Source of the DNA: Nannocystis pusilla
GTDB taxonomy: Bacteria > Myxococcota_A > Polyangia > Nannocystales > Nannocystaceae
NCBI RefSeq assembly: GCF_026626665.1
Contig: NZ_JAPNKE010000002.1
Span: 8,762,001-8,826,000 of the forward strand
Direction: 5' to 3'
Length of the DNA: 64,000 nt
In this document: piece after piece, positions 1 through 9,442 of the stretch
Layout of the letters: every line of letters starts with the position of its first letter
How positions within the stretch are numbered: position 1 is the first letter of the stretch
Notes under the pieces: generated by a model
Databases searched by the model: none
Told to the model about the DNA's origin: nothing
Seen by the model: only the letters and a program-made list of their open reading frames with translations
Position numbers and translations under genes: made by a program

Positions 1-410
1 AGGTTTAAGCTGTTCCGCCTCGATGTGACCATCTCGCCATTCTATGATACTTTTCAAGAGTCCTAGGCGAAGAGTGTTCCATTGCTGGTGAATGCCGTAA
101 ACCTTCTGTGCTTTATCAGACCAGAAGGCTAGTAAGCCTGTATTCGGTGTGGAAGACCAAACGAGGTCTATGTCTCGTATATGACTGAGATGTTTTCTAA
201 GCGATGCTGCATCCGATGCGGTTAACTGGGATCCAACATGCAGAACGCATGTATGATCTTTTGCGTCGAGCCTGGGACGAACGCCTGAATGCCGCGGAAC
301 AGCGTCGTCTTGCCGACGTTGTTCGGCCCGACGATGATGTTCACGGGCGCGAGGTTGCGGAGCTGGAGCCCCTCGAGGTGGCGGAAGTTGAGCAACAAGT
401 CACTGATCAT
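1..410 (-). CDS. AAA/RecF-like ATPase, N-terminal part, frame broken, runs off window
   Basis: The gene reads leftwards from an ATG at 408-410. The opening residues resemble RecF/OLD-type AAA ATPases, and the P-loop GPNNVGKT lies at residues 28-35. This frame stops at 222. Another minus-strand frame is open from about base 240 to the window edge and gives about 80 further residues (for example LRKHLSHIRDIDLVWSS), so I read one gene with a frame break between about 222 and 290. Bases 1-250 are about 45% G+C, far below the rest of the window, and codon use there is AT-rich. That suggests horizontally acquired DNA, such as a defence or OLD-like ATPase, or a chimeric junction. The family call rests mainly on the P-loop and the opening residues. 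The C-terminal part is outside the window. Confidence 0.55.
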
Positions 411-503
411 CGTCAGCTCCTCTCGGGGCGACCGCCGCCCTGCTGGGTTGTCTGAGGGAGGCGCGCCCGAGAGCGCGCTCCCCTTCTTCTCTTCAAAAAG
501 CCT

Positions 504-1535
504 TCAAAACGGCTGCTGCTGGCTCAGGCAGTGCAGCGAGCCGAGACCGACCACAAGATACTTCGCGGCCACCGGGACCACCACGCGGTCGGGGAACAGC
601 TGCTCGAAGATTTTGAGCGCCTGCGCGTCGGTGGGTTGGTCGAAGGTCGGCACCAGCACGGCGCGGTTCGCGAACAAGAAGTTCGCGTAGCTCGCGGGCA
701 CCTGGCGGATGCCGCCGGGCCAGTCGTCCTCCGCGGGGAAGTCCCAGAAGATCGGCGCGGGCACGGGCAGCTCGACGAGCTGCAGCTTTTGGCCGTTCTG
801 GTCGCGGGCTTGCGTCAGCGCCTCCCAGTTGCGCTCGAGCACGTCGTGGTCCGGGTGGCCTTGCGGCGCGCGCACGGCGGCGATCGTGTCTTCCTTGACG
901 AAGCGGGCGAGGTCGTCGATGTGGCCGTCGGTGTCGTCGCCGGCGATGCCGGCGGGCAGCCAGATCGCGTGGGTCGTGCCGAGGGCCGCGTGCAGCTCGC
1001 GCTCGATGTCCGCGCGGCCCAGGTCGGCGTTGCGGCCGGGGTGGAACAGGCACGACTCCGAGGTCATCACCGTGCCGACGCCGTTGACCTCGATGCTGCC
1101 GCCCTCGAGCACGAAGTCGTGGACCCACAGCGGCATGCTGAGCATCAGCGCGACCTTCTGCGGCACCACGTCGTCGTTCGCGCAGTCGCCGTACTTGCCG
1201 CCCCAATTATTAAAATGGAAGTCGTGCAGGGCCAGCGCGCCGTCGGACTTGCGCTTGACGAAGATCGGCCCGTAGTCGCGGATCCACGCGTCGTCGGTGG
1301 CGATCGAGATCGACTCGCCGAGCATGCGGACCGGCACGAAGCGGCGCACCGCGGCGGCGAAGTCGGCGTGCTGCGTCTGCGCCTCGGCCAGGCAGCCGGG
1401 CCAGGTCGTCGGGTTGTGCGGGCGCGCCAGCCAGATCGACGACAACGGCTCCCACTCCGCGGGCATGCGGTAGCCGAGCTCGGCCGCCGACTGCTTCAGT
1501 TCGTTCAGGGGATGGTTGATGCGCGGGTGCTTCAC
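504..1535 (-). CDS. aguA: Agmatine deiminase (porphyromonas-type peptidyl-arginine deiminase family)
   Basis: This 343-residue protein is full length for agmatine deiminases, which hydrolyse agmatine to N-carbamoylputrescine and ammonia in putrescine synthesis. Visible family motifs are WIRDYGP, VLEGGS, GDDTDGHIDDLARF and the C-terminal GSLHCLSQQ, where Cys336 is the expected nucleophile next to His335. The start is a GTG at 1533-1535, four bases after the stop of the deoxyhypusine-synthase-like gene, so the two are probably translationally coupled. An in-frame ATG (MPAEWEPL) lies 23 codons later and could be the true start. The codons for FNNW at about 1203-1215 are AT-rich (TTT AAT AAT), unlike the rest of the gene. 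No signal peptide is seen, so the enzyme should be cytoplasmic. Confidence 0.9.
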   Translation of the reverse strand: MKHPRINHPLNELKQSAAELGYRMPAEWEPLSSIWLARPHNPTTWPGCLAEAQTQHADFAAAVRRFVPVRMLGESISIATDDAWIRDYGPIFVKRKSDGALALHDFHFNNWGGKYGDCANDDVVPQKVALMLSMPLWVHDFVLEGGSIEVNGVGTVMTSESCLFHPGRNADLGRADIERELHAALGTTHAIWLPAGIAGDDTDGHIDDLARFVKEDTIAAVRAPQGHPDHDVLERNWEALTQARDQNGQKLQLVELPVPAPIFWDFPAEDDWPGGIRQVPASYANFLFANRAVLVPTFDQPTDAQALKIFEQLFPDRVVVPVAAKYLVVGLGSLHCLSQQQPF

Positions 1536-1539
1536 GACG

Positions 1540-2517
1540 TCACCAGCCGAGTACGTAGGCGAACACGAGCGGCGCGACGATCGTCGCGTCGGACTCGATG
1601 ATGAAGTTGGGGGTGTTCACGCCGAGCTTGCCCCACGTGATCTTCTCGTTGGGCACGGCGCCGGAGTACGAGCCGTAGCTGGTGGTGCTGTCGCTGATCT
1701 GGCAGAAGTAGCCCCACAGCGGCACGTCCGTGCGCCGCAGGTCCTGGTGCAGCATCGGCACCACGCAGATCGGGAAGTCGCCGGCGATGCCGCCGCCGAT
1801 CTGGAAGAACCCGATCGAGCTCTTGTCGGCGGTGCCCGAGTACCACTTCGCCAGCTCCGTCATGTACTCGATGCCGGTGCGCACCGTGTGCACGTTCTTC
1901 ACGTGACCCTCGATCACGTGGCCGGCGTACATGTTGCCGAGCGTCGAGTCCTCCCACCCGGGCACGAACATCGGCAGGTCGCGCTCGGCCGCCGCCATCA
2001 GCCAGCTGTCCTTCGGGTCGATCTGGAAGCTGTCCTTCAGGACACCCGAGCGCAGGATCTTGTACATGAACTGGTGCGGGAAGTAGCGCTCGCCGGCCTG
2101 GTCGGCGCGCTCCCACTCGGCCAGCACCGCGGTCTCGATGCGCCGCATCGCCTCCATCTCGGGGATGCAGGTGTCGGTCACGCGGTTCAGGTGGCGCTCG
2201 AGCAGCGCCTGCTCGTCTTGCGCGGTCAGCGAGCGGTAGTGCGGGACGCGCACGTAGTGGTCGTGGGCGACCAGGTTGAACACGTCCTCTTCCAGGTTGG
2301 CGCCGGTACAGCTGATCGCGCTGACCTTGCCCTGGCGGATCATCTCGGCCAGGCTGAGTCCGAGCTCAGCGGTGCTCATCGCGCCGGCGAGGGTCACCAG
2401 CATGCTGCCGCCGCGGTCCAGATGGGCCCGGTACGCCGTCGCGGCGTCGACGAGGGCCGCCGCGTTGAAGTGGCGGTAATGGCGGCGGATAAACTCGGAG
2501 ATCGGTCGGTCCTGCAT
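1540..2517 (-). CDS. Deoxyhypusine synthase-like protein (probable polyamine aminobutyl transferase)
   Basis: This 325-residue protein belongs to the deoxyhypusine synthase/homospermidine synthase superfamily. The Lys that forms the enzyme-imine intermediate is present in TWGKL (Lys297), and SDSTTSYGSYSGA and IGGGIAGDFP match the NAD/spermidine-binding core. Bacteria lack eIF5A, so members of this family are thought to move an aminobutyl group from spermidine to a small amine, as in homospermidine synthesis. The adjacent agmatine deiminase supports a polyamine role. The exact acceptor is inference. I chose the ATG at 2515-2517, which is where similarity begins; the longer reading frame upstream is low-complexity shadow. 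A copy of the TGTCC/GGACA palindrome lies inside the gene at 2031-2044. Confidence 0.8.
   Translation of the reverse strand: MQDRPISEFIRRHYRHFNAAALVDAATAYRAHLDRGGSMLVTLAGAMSTAELGLSLAEMIRQGKVSAISCTGANLEEDVFNLVAHDHYVRVPHYRSLTAQDEQALLERHLNRVTDTCIPEMEAMRRIETAVLAEWERADQAGERYFPHQFMYKILRSGVLKDSFQIDPKDSWLMAAAERDLPMFVPGWEDSTLGNMYAGHVIEGHVKNVHTVRTGIEYMTELAKWYSGTADKSSIGFFQIGGGIAGDFPICVVPMLHQDLRRTDVPLWGYFCQISDSTTSYGSYSGAVPNEKITWGKLGVNTPNFIIESDATIVAPLVFAYVLGW
2031..2044. repeat. Exact copy of the TGTCC-TTCA-GGACA palindrome, inside a gene
   Basis: Perfect 5-base arms flank the loop TTCA. On the minus strand the copy encodes part of VLKDSF in the deoxyhypusine-synthase-like protein. The outer flanking bases do not extend the stem. 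Confidence 0.75.
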
Positions 2518-2625
2518 GCGGCGGGCAGAGAATACGCGATCGCTGGGCCCAGCGGCACCGTGTGAACGGCGTCTCGCGGACAATGCGCACGAGGGCCTGG
2601 CCGCCGGGTCGGAAGGACAGTAGGT

Positions 2626-4268
2626 TTGCCCCGCATGCGGAGCCTCGCGCGCCTGGCCCAGCAGACCTACGACCTCGTGATCCTCGGCGGCGGGATCACC
2701 GGCGCCTGTGTCGCCCGCGACGCGGCGCTGCGGGGGCTGCGGGTCGCGCTGGTCGAGAAGCGCGACTTCTGCAGCGCCACCTCGGGCGCGTCCTCCAAGC
2801 TGATCCACGGCGGCCTGCGGTACCTCAAGAACCTCGAGTTCGGCCTGGTGCGCGAGTCGCTGCGCGAGCGCCGGCTGTGGAGCTGCACGCGCCCCACCTG
2901 GTCTACCCGCTGCCGATGCTGATGCCCGTCTACGCCGGCGCGGGCAATTCGCTGGCCGAGATGCGGGTCGGCCTGACCCTCTACGACCTGCTGTCCTGGG
3001 ACCGCAACGACCTGCCCGACCCCGAGCAGCGGCTGCCGGCCCACCGCGGCCTGAAGCCCGCCGAGGTCCTCGCCACCGAGCCCAGCCTGTCCCCGGAGGG
3101 CCTGAAGGGCGGGGCGCTGCTGTGGGACTGTCAGATGTTCTCGCCCGAGCGGCTCGAGCTCGAGTGCCTGCTCAGCGCTGCCGCGGCCGGGGCCGAGCTG
3201 GTGAACTACGTCGAGGCGGTCGGCTTCGTGCGCGAAGGCGCGCGGGTGGTCGGCGTGAAGGTCGAAGGCCGCCAGCCGGGCGACGGCTTCGTCGAGCTGC
3301 GCGCCCCGGTGGTCGTCAACGCCACCGGGCCGTGGGCGGACCTCATGCTCGAGACCCTCGGGCAGCAGCCGCACGCCCACCTGGTCCGCTCGAAGGGGAT
3401 CCACATCATCACCCGCAAGCTGACCCGCGAGGTCGCGCTGATGATGGCCGCCGGGACAGGTCACTTCTTCGTCCTGCCCTGGCGCGACCACGCGCTCATC
3501 GGCACCACCGACGAGGTCTACTCCGGCCACCCCGACGCCTTCCGCGTCACCGAGGCCGACATCACCGGGCTCATCGCCACGGTCAACCAGTACTACCCGG
3601 CGGCCGAGCTGCGCCGCGAAGACGTGCTGCACAGCTACGGCGGCATGCGCCCGCTGGTCGACGACGCCGGCCCGAAGTCGGGTTCGTATCAGAAGAGCCG
3701 CCGCGCCGAGGTCTGCGACCACGGCCCGACCGACGGCGTGCCCGGGCTGATCTCGGCCATCGGCGGCAAGTGGACCACCTCGCGCGCGCTCGCCGAGAAG
3801 GTCGTCGACCTGGCCCTGCGCCTGCTCGGCCGCCGGCGCACCGCGAGCATCACCGACCGCACCCCGCTGCCGGGCGGCGCGATCGGCAACTTCCGCGCCT
3901 TCGTGGCCGGGCTGCACGCGCGCCACCCGAGCCTGCCGGAGTCGCTGATGTACCACCTGGCGCGCAACTACGGCGCCCGCGCGGGCGAGCTGCTGGCGCT
4001 GATCCAGGCCGACCCGACGCTGGGCGCGCCGCTGCGGCCGGGGCTGCCGGAGGTGGGGGCGGAGATCGTGCACGCGGCGCGGGCGGAGTGGGCGCTCGAG
4101 CTCGGCGACGCGGTGCTGCGGCGGACGGGCCTCGGGCAGCTCGGCGATCCCGGGCTGCGCGCGCTGGAGGCCGCCGCGCGCCTGATGGGCGGGCCGCGCG
4201 GCTGGGACCGCGCCGAGCAGGTGCGCCAGGTCGACCGCGTGCTCGACCGCTACGCCGCGCCGGCATGA
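2626..4268 (+). CDS. glpD: FAD-dependent glycerol-3-phosphate dehydrogenase (one frame break)
   Basis: GlpD oxidises sn-glycerol-3-phosphate to dihydroxyacetone phosphate at the membrane and feeds the quinone pool. About 547 residues are recovered when the two frames are joined. The N-terminus has the FAD dinucleotide-binding site LVILGGGITGACVARDAALRG, and further on come SSKLIHGGLRYL, LIGTTDEVY and GGKWTTSR, all typical of the family. The frame breaks at about 2880, where TGG AGC should be TGG GAG C, that is one missing G in a G run. A TTG start at 2626 sits 8 bases after GGAAGGA; the ATG at 2635 is the alternative. The gene is divergent from the polyamine pair. The downstream lipid kinase and alkyl-DHAP-synthase-like genes suggest a glycerolipid unit. 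Confidence 0.88.
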
Positions 4269-4331
4269 CAGGCCGGGCCGAAGCGACATAAGCTCAGGTC
4301 CGGGCCATCATCGGCCGCGAAGGTTCCTCGT

Positions 4332-5279
4332 ATGCGCGCGCGAGCGATCGTCAACCCGAACTCCTCCCGCGGCCGCCTCGCCCGCGCCTGGCCCGAGGTG
4401 CACGCGAGGTTGCAGGCGGCGCTCGGCCCGGTCGAGGTCGCGTTCACCGACGCGCCGATGGCCGCGGCCAGGCTCACGCGCGAGGCCCTGCGCGACGGCG
4501 TCGAGCTGGTGATCGCCTGCGGCGGCGACGGCACCAACAACGAGGTGGTCAACGGCTTCTTCGAGCCGCCCGTGCCCGGCGGGCCCGACGTCCGCGTGGG
4601 CGAGGGCGCGGCCCTGTCGATCCTGATGCTCGGGACCGGCGGCGACTTCCGCAAGACCTTCGGCGCCGCCGGCGAGGTCGACGCCCAGGTGCGACGGATC
4701 GCCGAGGGCACCCTCCGGCCGCTCGACGTCGGCCGCGTCGACTACGTCGCCGACGACGGCTCGCCGGCCGCCCGCTACTTCATCAACATCGCCAGCTTCG
4801 GCGTGTCCGGCGTGGTCGACCGCGAGGTCAACAAGGCGCGCCTCACCAAGTTGTTCGGCGGCACGTTCACCTACTTCGCCGCGACCGTGCGCGGCCTGCT
4901 GCGCTACCGCCCGACCGAGGTGGTGATGCGGGTCGACGACGGGCCCGAGCTGAAGCTGGTCGTCAACACCGCGGCGGTGTGCAACGGCCGCTACTTCGGC
5001 GGCGGCATGCACGTCGCGCCGATGGCCGACCCGAGCGACGGCCGGCTCGAGGTCATCGTGATGCACGACATGGGCATCCTCGATCTGCTGAAAGACCCGA
5101 ACGCGATCTACCGCGGCGAGCACCTCCAGAAGCCCAAGGTGCGCCACCTCTCGGGCACGCGCGTCGAGGCGCGCGCGCCCGCGGGCGCCGAGGTGCTGCT
5201 CGACATCGACGGCGAGGCCCCCGGCCGGCTGCCGGCGACCTTCACCGTGTTGCCCGGGGCGCTGACCCTGCGCTATTGA
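4332..5279 (+). CDS. Diacylglycerol/sphingosine kinase family lipid kinase
   Basis: This 315-residue protein belongs to the DAGK catalytic family (YegS/DgkB-like), which phosphorylates a lipid hydroxyl with ATP. It begins in the usual way with a short strand and NPNSSRGRL, and carries the nucleotide-binding motif CGGDGTNNEVVNG at about residues 60-72. LGTGGDF and the Gly-rich RYFGGGMHVAP segment match the second half of the fold. There is no signal peptide or membrane helix, so it is probably a cytoplasmic enzyme acting at the membrane surface. It lies 63 bases after glpD and 30 bases before the alkyl-DHAP-synthase-like gene, all on the plus strand. This fits a small glycerolipid operon. The actual substrate cannot be read from the sequence. 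Confidence 0.85.
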   Translation: MRARAIVNPNSSRGRLARAWPEVHARLQAALGPVEVAFTDAPMAAARLTREALRDGVELVIACGGDGTNNEVVNGFFEPPVPGGPDVRVGEGAALSILMLGTGGDFRKTFGAAGEVDAQVRRIAEGTLRPLDVGRVDYVADDGSPAARYFINIASFGVSGVVDREVNKARLTKLFGGTFTYFAATVRGLLRYRPTEVVMRVDDGPELKLVVNTAAVCNGRYFGGGMHVAPMADPSDGRLEVIVMHDMGILDLLKDPNAIYRGEHLQKPKVRHLSGTRVEARAPAGAEVLLDIDGEAPGRLPATFTVLPGALTLRY

Positions 5280-5309
5280 GTCTCACCACATGTACGAAGG
5301 GACAGATCG

Positions 5310-6985
5310 ATGATCGACCGCCGCGCGCTGCGCTGGAACGGCTGGGGCTTCGTCCACGCCGGGTTCGAACTGGGCCGTCGCGAGCCCGAGGTGTGGCGCT
5401 GGGTCGCCGACCAGCTCGGGCGCAAGACGCTGCCGCACCGCCCGGCCGCGCCGCTCGACCGCCTCGAGCTGGCCGCCAGCGCGCTCTCCGAGGCCGACCT
5501 CGCGGCCCTGCGGGCGATCGTCGGCGCCGACCACGTCAAGACCGACCGCTACGAGCGCGCCTTTCACTCGCGCGGCAAGAGCTACCTCGATCTCCTGGCC
5601 GTTCGGGCAGGTGACCTGCGGCACGCCCCCGACGCGGTGATCTACCCCGGCAGCGCGGAAGAAGTGCAGGCCGTGGTGAGCCACTGCGACCGCGAGGGCG
5701 TCGCTCTGGTCCCGTTCGGCGGCGGCTCGTCGGTGGTCGGCGGGGTCTCGGCGATCCGCGGCGACGCGCACAGGGCCGTGGTCACGCTCGACACCACGCG
5801 GCTCGGGCGGGTGCTGGCGATCGACGGCGAGTCGTTGACCGCGCGGGTGCAGGCCGGCATCTACGGCCCCGAGCTCGAGCGCACGCTGCAGCGCGAGGGC
5901 TTCACCCTCGGCCACTACCCGCAGTCGTTCGAGTTCTCGACGCTCGGCGGGTGGATCGCCGCGCGCGGTGCCGGGCAGCAGTCGTACCGCTACGGCAAGG
6001 CCGAGAAGTGGCTGGTGTCGGCCGAGCTGGCGACGCCGAAGGGCCCGTGGCGCACCGAGAGCTTCCCGCCTCGGCGGCCGGGCCCAACCTCAACCAGTTC
6101 GTCGCCGGCAGCGAGGGCATCCTCGGCGTCATCACGGCGGCGACGGTGAAGATCCACCGCGTGCCGGCCGAGAGGGACTACCGCGGCTTCTTCTTCAAGG
6201 ACTTCGAGGCCGGCGCCAAGGCGGTGCGGACGATCCTGCAAGAGGAGCTGCCGGTGGCGATGCTGCGGCTGTCCGACGGGCCCGAGACGCACTTCCTGCA
6301 GAGCTTCTCGGCGGCCCAGAAGCCGCCGGGGGCGCTCGAGCGCGCGGCCATGCAGGCGCTGGCGTGGCGAGGCTACGGCGAGGGCCGCTGCCTGATGATC
6401 GTCGGCCTCGAGGGCGACCGCGAGACGGTGCTCGAGTCGCAGGTCCGCACCCGCGCGATCATCGAGCGCCTCGGCGGCGTGCACCTCGGCAACCGCCCCG
6501 GCGAGCGCTGGTACTCGAAGCGGTTCGCCATGCCGTACATGCGCGACCCCATGCTCGACCGCGGGATCGCCGTCGAGACGCTCGAGACGTCGGTCCGCTG
6601 GTCCGACCTGCACAACCTCTACCGCGGCGTCCACCTGGCCATCCACGACGCCCTGCGCGACAACGCGGCCGACCCCGAGGCGCGCGCGATCGTCATGTGC
6701 CACCTGTCCCATGGTTACGTCGACGGCGCGAGCCTCTACTTCACGATGATCTTCCCGCAGAAGCAGGGCGCCGAGGTCGAGCAGTGGCTGGCGATCAAGC
6801 GCGCCGCCTCCGACGCGATCGTGGCCGGCGGCGGCACCATCAGCCACCACCACGGCGTCGGCACCGACCACGCGCCGTGGCTGCTGCGCGAGAAGGGCGA
6901 GGTCGGGGTCGCGCTCCTGGCTGGCCTCAAGGACAGCCTCGACCCCAAGCACACGTGCAACCCGGGCAAGGTGCTGCCCGGGTGA
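5310..6985 (+). CDS. FAD-binding oxidase of the alkyldihydroxyacetonephosphate synthase type (one frame break)
   Basis: About 558 residues result after joining two frames. The FAD-binding PCMH domain is visible from about residue 105, with YPGSAEEVQAVV, PFGGGSSVVGG and QSFEFSTLGGWIAARGAG. The C-terminal cap has the histidine-rich SHHHGVGTDH motif and ends in CNPGKVLPG. The FSTLGGW and SHHHGVG segments are close to those of alkyl-DHAP synthase, which makes the ether bond of plasmalogens by swapping the acyl chain of acyl-DHAP for a fatty alcohol. Myxobacteria are known to make ether lipids and GlpD upstream yields DHAP, so this role is attractive but inferred. The frame breaks at 6065-6067, where a run of three C should be four. 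A degenerate palindrome (TGTAC, GAAG, GGACA, 5291-5304) lies just before the ATG. Confidence 0.78.
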
Positions 6986-7536
6986 GCGCGCCCGCCCCCG
7001 CGCCCGCGCGCCCGCTGCGACGCGACGTCGCCGCGGCGCTGCTGGTGCTCGTGGTCTGGGTGGTGCCGATCAGCCAGGGCGCGATCCAGGCGGCGCCGGC
7101 GACGTGGTGGCCCACGGTCGTCCGCGATCTCGGATCGATCTCCTGCCTGTTCCGCCACCGGCCGGAGAGCGTGTCGTACTTCTTCATTCAAGTGCTGCGC
7201 GACGGCCGGCGCGAGTGGGAGCCGATCGACGAGCGGGCGCTGTTCCCGATGGAGCCGTTCGGCTACCGCAGCCGCTTCGACCGCTTCATGGAGCGCTTCG
7301 GCGCCAAGCACGAGGCGTCGCGCCTCGACCTGGCCCGCTGGGTCGCCGCCCGCGACCGCGAGCTGAACCCGACCCGCGCGCCGGTGGTGGCGGTCCGCTT
7401 CCTCGCCGGGGCGCAGAAGATCGACCCCGCCCGCCCGCCGACCGGCCACTGGCAGAAGCCGGCGCCGACGCCCCAGACGGTCCGCGTGCTGTCGAGCCAC
7501 GACCTGCGAGTGACCGAAGGGACAGGCGGGCGATGA
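6982..7536 (+). CDS. Single-span membrane protein of unknown function, paired with HTTM protein
   Basis: This 184-residue protein is not recognised. It starts at a GTG that overlaps the stop of the upstream oxidase by four bases. After a Pro/Ala-rich, Arg-containing N-terminus there is one hydrophobic segment (VAAALLVLVVWVVPIS, about residues 14-29). A soluble domain follows that is rich in Trp, Phe and Arg (for example REWEPIDERALFPMEPFGYRS). The topology suggests a domain outside the membrane anchored at the N-terminus. Its stop overlaps the start of the HTTM gene (ATGA), so the two proteins probably work together. The last codons contain a degenerate palindrome (7511-7524). Confidence 0.7.
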   Translation: MSAPAPAPARPLRRDVAAALLVLVVWVVPISQGAIQAAPATWWPTVVRDLGSISCLFRHRPESVSYFFIQVLRDGRREWEPIDERALFPMEPFGYRSRFDRFMERFGAKHEASRLDLARWVAARDRELNPTRAPVVAVRFLAGAQKIDPARPPTGHWQKPAPTPQTVRVLSSHDLRVTEGTGGR

Positions 7537-8387
7537 CGCCGCTGCAGCGGGCCCAGGCGTTCGTGTTCGGGCCGGTCGCCGCCGGGCGGCTGGTCGCGTT
7601 CCGCTCGCTGTTCGCGGCGACGCTGCTGTACTACGTCGTGTTCCGCTGGCGCTTCGCGGCGGAGTGGCTCACGCCGGTCGGCTATCACCCGAGCGGGGGC
7701 GCGAGCGCGGGCTTTCAGCAGGCGGTGCCGCTGCTGTCGGAGGCGATGCTGCCGTGGTTCGGCGTCGTCTACTTCGCCGCGATCGTGGCGCTGATCGTCG
7801 GCATCAGGCCGCGCCTGGCGATCTGGCCGGTCCTGCTCGGCACCGCCTACGTCACCGGGGCCGACCGGCTGGCGGCGTTCACCATCAACAAGATCTTCCT
7901 CGGCGGCCTGTTGATCCTCGCCCTCGCCCCGCCGATCGTCACCGACGCCGAGGGCCGCGCGAGCATCCGCTCGGCCTGGCCGCTGCGGGTGCTGCAATTC
8001 ACCCTGATCGTCCAGCTGTTCGGCGCGGGTGTCTGCAAGGTCAGGTACGGCGATTGGCTGGCGCACAGCGACACCCTGTGGCATCAGGTCCAGCTCAACT
8101 TCATGACCGACAGCGCGGCGTGGATGGTCCGCACCCTGCCGATGTCGGTGTGGGCCGGGCTGCAGCACCTCGCGCTGGTGTTCGAGCTCGCCTCGCCACT
8201 GCTGTTCACCGTCCGCCGCCTGCGCCCGCTCGGCTACGCGATGGGCTTCGGCATGTTCCTCACCATCGCGGTGACCATGCGCGAGCTGGTGTTCTTCGCC
8301 CTGCAGATGTGCGCGTTCTTCGTGCTGTTCGTCGACGAGGAACGGCTCTATCGCCTGCGGCGGTCGTTCAGCCGGAACGGAGCGTGA
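7533..8387 (+). CDS. HTTM-domain membrane protein (vitamin K-dependent gamma-carboxylase-like fold)
   Basis: This 284-residue multi-spanning protein has about six hydrophobic stretches, for example LFAATLLYYVVFRW, YFAAIVALIVGI, IFLGGLLILALAPPI and LTIAVTMRELVFFALQMCAFFVLFV. The order and features (AGRLVAFRSLFAATLL at the start, YGDWLAHSDTLWHQ in the middle) resemble the HTTM family, named for its horizontally transferred transmembrane domain and related to gamma-glutamyl carboxylase. The bacterial members mostly have no proven activity. The ATG overlaps the upstream stop (ATGA), and a neighbouring single-span partner is a common arrangement for this family. I call the family with moderate confidence from its topology and N-terminal pattern. 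Confidence 0.65.
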   Translation: MTPLQRAQAFVFGPVAAGRLVAFRSLFAATLLYYVVFRWRFAAEWLTPVGYHPSGGASAGFQQAVPLLSEAMLPWFGVVYFAAIVALIVGIRPRLAIWPVLLGTAYVTGADRLAAFTINKIFLGGLLILALAPPIVTDAEGRASIRSAWPLRVLQFTLIVQLFGAGVCKVRYGDWLAHSDTLWHQVQLNFMTDSAAWMVRTLPMSVWAGLQHLALVFELASPLLFTVRRLRPLGYAMGFGMFLTIAVTMRELVFFALQMCAFFVLFVDEERLYRLRRSFSRNGA

Positions 8388-8391
8388 CGCC

Positions 8392-9309
8392 TCATTGCGC
8401 GGCCGGCAGCCGCGCGCGGTCGATGCGTCGCAGCAGCTCGGGGACGTCGAGCTTGACGAAGGCGTCGCCGGCTCGCGCCTCGAGCGGGGTGAACGGCCGC
8501 GGGCGGGCGCGCAGCCACGCGGCGATCCGCTCGGCAGCCGCCGCGGGCACGCGCTCGCCGGCGCAGGCGCGGATCAGCCACAGACCGAGTTGCATGGGCG
8601 GGGGTAGCTCGCTCGCCCGCGCGTCGACGTGGCCGGGCTCGTCGAGGTACGCGCTCCACAATAGCGATTCGGCGGCCGCGTCGCCGCCGGGCATCGCCTC
8701 GGCGTATTCGTCGTACCGGCGGGCGCGGTAGAGGCCGGGCAGGTCGACGAGTTTGGTCAACAGGTCCATCACGGTGATCGCGTCGGCCTCGAGCGCGGCG
8801 TCGCCGAGCAGCATCCACAGCTCGACGTCGCGGTGCGGCTGCACGCGACCGGCCCGCACCAGCGACCACAACAAGAGATCCCAGTCGTCGCCGGCCGCCC
8901 ACTGCAGCTTGCCGAGCATGGCGAACTTGCGCCGGTGCGCCCTCAAGTTGCGGGCGACCTCGCTGGCGACCTCGGGCTCGATGCCCGGGAGCGCCTTGAA
9001 GCGCCGCTCGGCGATCGGGAAGAGCGCGCCGTCGATCAGCAGCCGCGCGCCCCGGGCCTGCAGCGCCGCGACCTGGCGCTCGAGGAACGCGGCCGCGGCC
9101 GCGGGCGCGAGCGTGGTCGTCGTGCGCGCCGCGAACCTGCGCTCGGGCCGGCCGCGGGTCGCCGTCACGGTCCCGCCACACCGACGCAGCTCGTACGTCC
9201 GCACGGCGCCCGACCGCTCCGCATGCAGCAACCGCCGGACCTCGTCGAACTCGCCGGGCGGCTCGTGGCTCCGCGGGTGATCGGGGACGACCATCAAACC
9301 GCGGGACAC
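8392..9309 (-). CDS. Conserved hypothetical protein, WGR-like N-terminus
   Basis: This 305-residue soluble protein converges on the HTTM gene with only four bases between the stops. Residues 20-95 (RTYELRRCGGTVTATRGR...FLERQVAALQARGARLL) look like a WGR domain: a strand-rich start, then ERRFAARTTTTLA, then a helix that pairs with a repeated lysine/arginine block. WGR domains bind DNA or PARP-type partners, but the match here is loose. The remainder is helical and Leu/Ala-rich with no motif I recognise. The start is the GTG at 9307-9309; an ATG four codons later is possible. It is not obviously linked to the genes around it. Confidence 0.65.
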   Translation of the reverse strand: MSRGLMVVPDHPRSHEPPGEFDEVRRLLHAERSGAVRTYELRRCGGTVTATRGRPERRFAARTTTTLAPAAAAAFLERQVAALQARGARLLIDGALFPIAERRFKALPGIEPEVASEVARNLRAHRRKFAMLGKLQWAAGDDWDLLLWSLVRAGRVQPHRDVELWMLLGDAALEADAITVMDLLTKLVDLPGLYRARRYDEYAEAMPGGDAAAESLLWSAYLDEPGHVDARASELPPPMQLGLWLIRACAGERVPAAAAERIAAWLRARPRPFTPLEARAGDAFVKLDVPELLRRIDRARLPAAQ

Positions 9310-9442
9310 TTTGACCCAGCTTCACCGATTCGTCAAGCCGCCATGGTTTTGGGCAATGGCCCGAGTCGAGAGGCGAGGAAATAGCAGGTCTGTCTTTCAA
9401 GGCAGATTGCTATTCGCAGGCCCTTCGGCGGCCCACCTTGGA

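Noticed and set aside
531..1601. Plus-strand frame opposite agmatine deiminase
   Set aside because: Antisense shadow of a clear enzyme gene, Arg/His/Val-rich and without family features.
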